Origin: Clostridia bacterium
GTDB lineage: Bacteria; Bacillota; Clostridia; Christensenellales; Aristaeellaceae
Length of the DNA stretch: 40,439 nt
Direction of reading: 5' to 3'
Assembly: GCA_017427165.1 (NCBI GenBank)
Contig: JAFRTK010000123.1
Location: 1-40,439 of the forward strand
Positions within the stretch are counted from its first letter, which is position 1. Each line of letters starts with the position of its first letter. Shown here in pieces: positions 39,629-40,439 of this stretch. The notes under the pieces were generated by a model. That model worked only from the letters and a program-made list of their open reading frames with translations. It had not been told where the DNA came from and made no database searches. The translations under genes and the position numbers were made by a program.

Positions 39629-40439
39629 TTATTCATTCCCCTTTGTCACATACTTCTGCCAGATGGCCTTCGCGTCATCCAGCCCCAGTTCATGCACCCG
39701 GTCACAGAACGCCTTCCAGTTTTCGTCATCCAGCGGGATGTCGCCGGTCACAAAGCAGGCCATGGTTTTTTCGGCATACTTGCCCAGCTCTTTCTGGATC
39801 CGGGCAATCTCTGCGGCGTCTTCCCCTTCCGGAAATACCGCCGGGAACGGCTTGACGCAGTACTGCTTCACCTCTGCCATCATTTCGATATTCCGGCGGG
39901 TGGCTTCGTCCGAATACTTCAGCTGGAAATCCTCCAGCTCGATTCCCGGGGCCGCGGTTCCGCCGCTGATCGTGTTTTCCTTCAGGATATAATTCGCAAC
40001 CGTATTCAGGTCATCTTTCCACTCCCACAGGCCGTCTTCCCGCCAGGAGAACTCTTCGCCCTCCAGGCCGTACTGGGCCATCATGGATCCTTCCTCCGTA
40101 TAGAGGAAGTTCACCCATTCCACCAGCTTTTCCGGCTCTTTGCAGGCCTTTGTGACCGCGAATGTTCCGGGAATCAGGTCCCCGGGAAGGTCCCGGTATA
40201 CCTGTTTTCCGTCCGCGGTCAGCGGCATCAGGATATCGTATTCTCCCATGGCGGATACCGGAATGGTCGTCAGCGGTGTCGGTCCCATGATCAGGCCATA
40301 CGGAATGGCCTTTTTGTCATCGGTAATCTGCCGCAGGGCGTCTGCAATGCTGAATCCGTTCTGGTCCAGCAGTCCTTCTTCCCACAGGGTATGCAGCCAG
40401 CTGAGGAACGCGCGGTTCTGTTCTGAATCCAGGTGGGAA
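39629..40439 (-). CDS. Extracellular solute-binding protein, C-terminal part (runs off the window)
   Basis: The reading frame is open from 40439 down to the stop at 39629, about 270 residues, so the N-terminus and any signal peptide lie outside the window. The visible part resembles the C-terminal lobe of LplA/YtcQ-type sugar-binding proteins: ITDDKKAIPYGLIMGP, PGTFAVTKACKEPEKLVEWVNF (hinge region), and a helical end with IARIQKELGKYAEK. It heads a tightly coupled operon with the galactokinase-family gene, suggesting uptake and phosphorylation of a sugar. An ATG at 40288 is internal, not the start. Confidence 0.85.
   Translation of the reverse strand, partial: SHLDSEQNRAFLSWLHTLWEEGLLDQNGFSIADALRQITDDKKAIPYGLIMGPTPLTTIPVSAMGEYDILMPLTADGKQVYRDLPGDLIPGTFAVTKACKEPEKLVEWVNFLYTEEGSMMAQYGLEGEEFSWREDGLWEWKDDLNTVANYILKENTISGGTAAPGIELEDFQLKYSDEATRRNIEMMAEVKQYCVKPFPAVFPEGEDAAEIARIQKELGKYAEKTMACFVTGDIPLDDENWKAFCDRVHELGLDDAKAIWQKYVTKGNE

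Noticed and set aside
1..40439. tRNA genes, CRISPR arrays, insertion sequences, prophage
   Set aside because: I scanned the intergenic gaps for cloverleaf-like sequences, regularly spaced repeats and transposase or integrase motifs, and saw none.

Overview
The window reads as ordinary chromosome from a moderately GC-rich Clostridia-type bacterium. The clues are strong GGAGG ribosome-binding sites, an infC-rpmI-rplT operon with a leader, rplU-prp-rpmA encoding a Prp protease and an L27 with a cleavable N-terminus, FeoA-FeoB fusions, ECF sigma factors with a zinc-finger anti-sigma factor, and many CUT1-type sugar transport parts. The content (GH113 mannanase-like enzyme, esterase, NAGPA and PIG-L enzymes, sugar ABC genes) suggests a gut or rumen carbohydrate user, possibly Christensenellales/Aristaeellaceae. 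That placement is inference. I see no rRNA, tRNA, CRISPR array, insertion sequence or prophage.

Layout. 0.17-1.6 kb: a small unknown ORF, a HIRAN-domain protein and an ADP-ribosylglycohydrolase in one apparent operon. 1.7-3.9 kb: a six-helix membrane protein, then an ECF sigma/anti-sigma pair on the minus strand. 4-7.6 kb: GH113 enzyme, deoC, a SIMPL-domain protein and a secreted esterase. 7.8-9.1 kb: infC-rpmI-rplT behind a near-consensus promoter and an attenuator-like leader. 9.3-12.6 kb: M48 protease, a sigma factor with a long C-terminal extension, and a tiny membrane protein. 12.7-14.7 kb: tautomerase, 5'-nucleotidase, secreted SseB-like protein and a small membrane protein. 14.8-18.3 kb: pfkA, a secreted WG-repeat protein with a zinc ribbon, and a winged-helix/PD-(D/E)XK nuclease-like protein. 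18.4-20.9 kb: FeoA-FeoB fusion and a 49-residue FeoB-associated Cys-rich protein with a GTG start. 21-24.8 kb (minus strand): metG-tatD and rplU-prp-rpmA.

24.9-34.1 kb (minus strand) is the most unusual part. One seven-gene operon combines a Pro/Thr-linker surface protein, two HlyD/MacA-like adaptors, a solute-binding protein with a long N-terminal extension, two CUT1 sugar permeases and a MacB-like permease. It contains no ATPase gene. 34.4-40.4 kb (minus strand) is a second tightly coupled operon: solute-binding protein (cut by the window edge), galactokinase-family kinase, tsaE, tsaB, rimI, a secreted PIG-L deacetylase and a secreted phosphodiester glycosidase.

Taken together, housekeeping genes (translation, t6A modification, glycolysis) are interleaved with surface and sugar-handling operons. 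The best candidates for undescribed biology are the ATPase-less hybrid transporter operon, the winged-helix/nuclease-like protein, the secreted deacetylase plus phosphodiester glycosidase pair, and the HIRAN/ADP-ribosylglycohydrolase cassette. All functions are read from sequence patterns without database searches.
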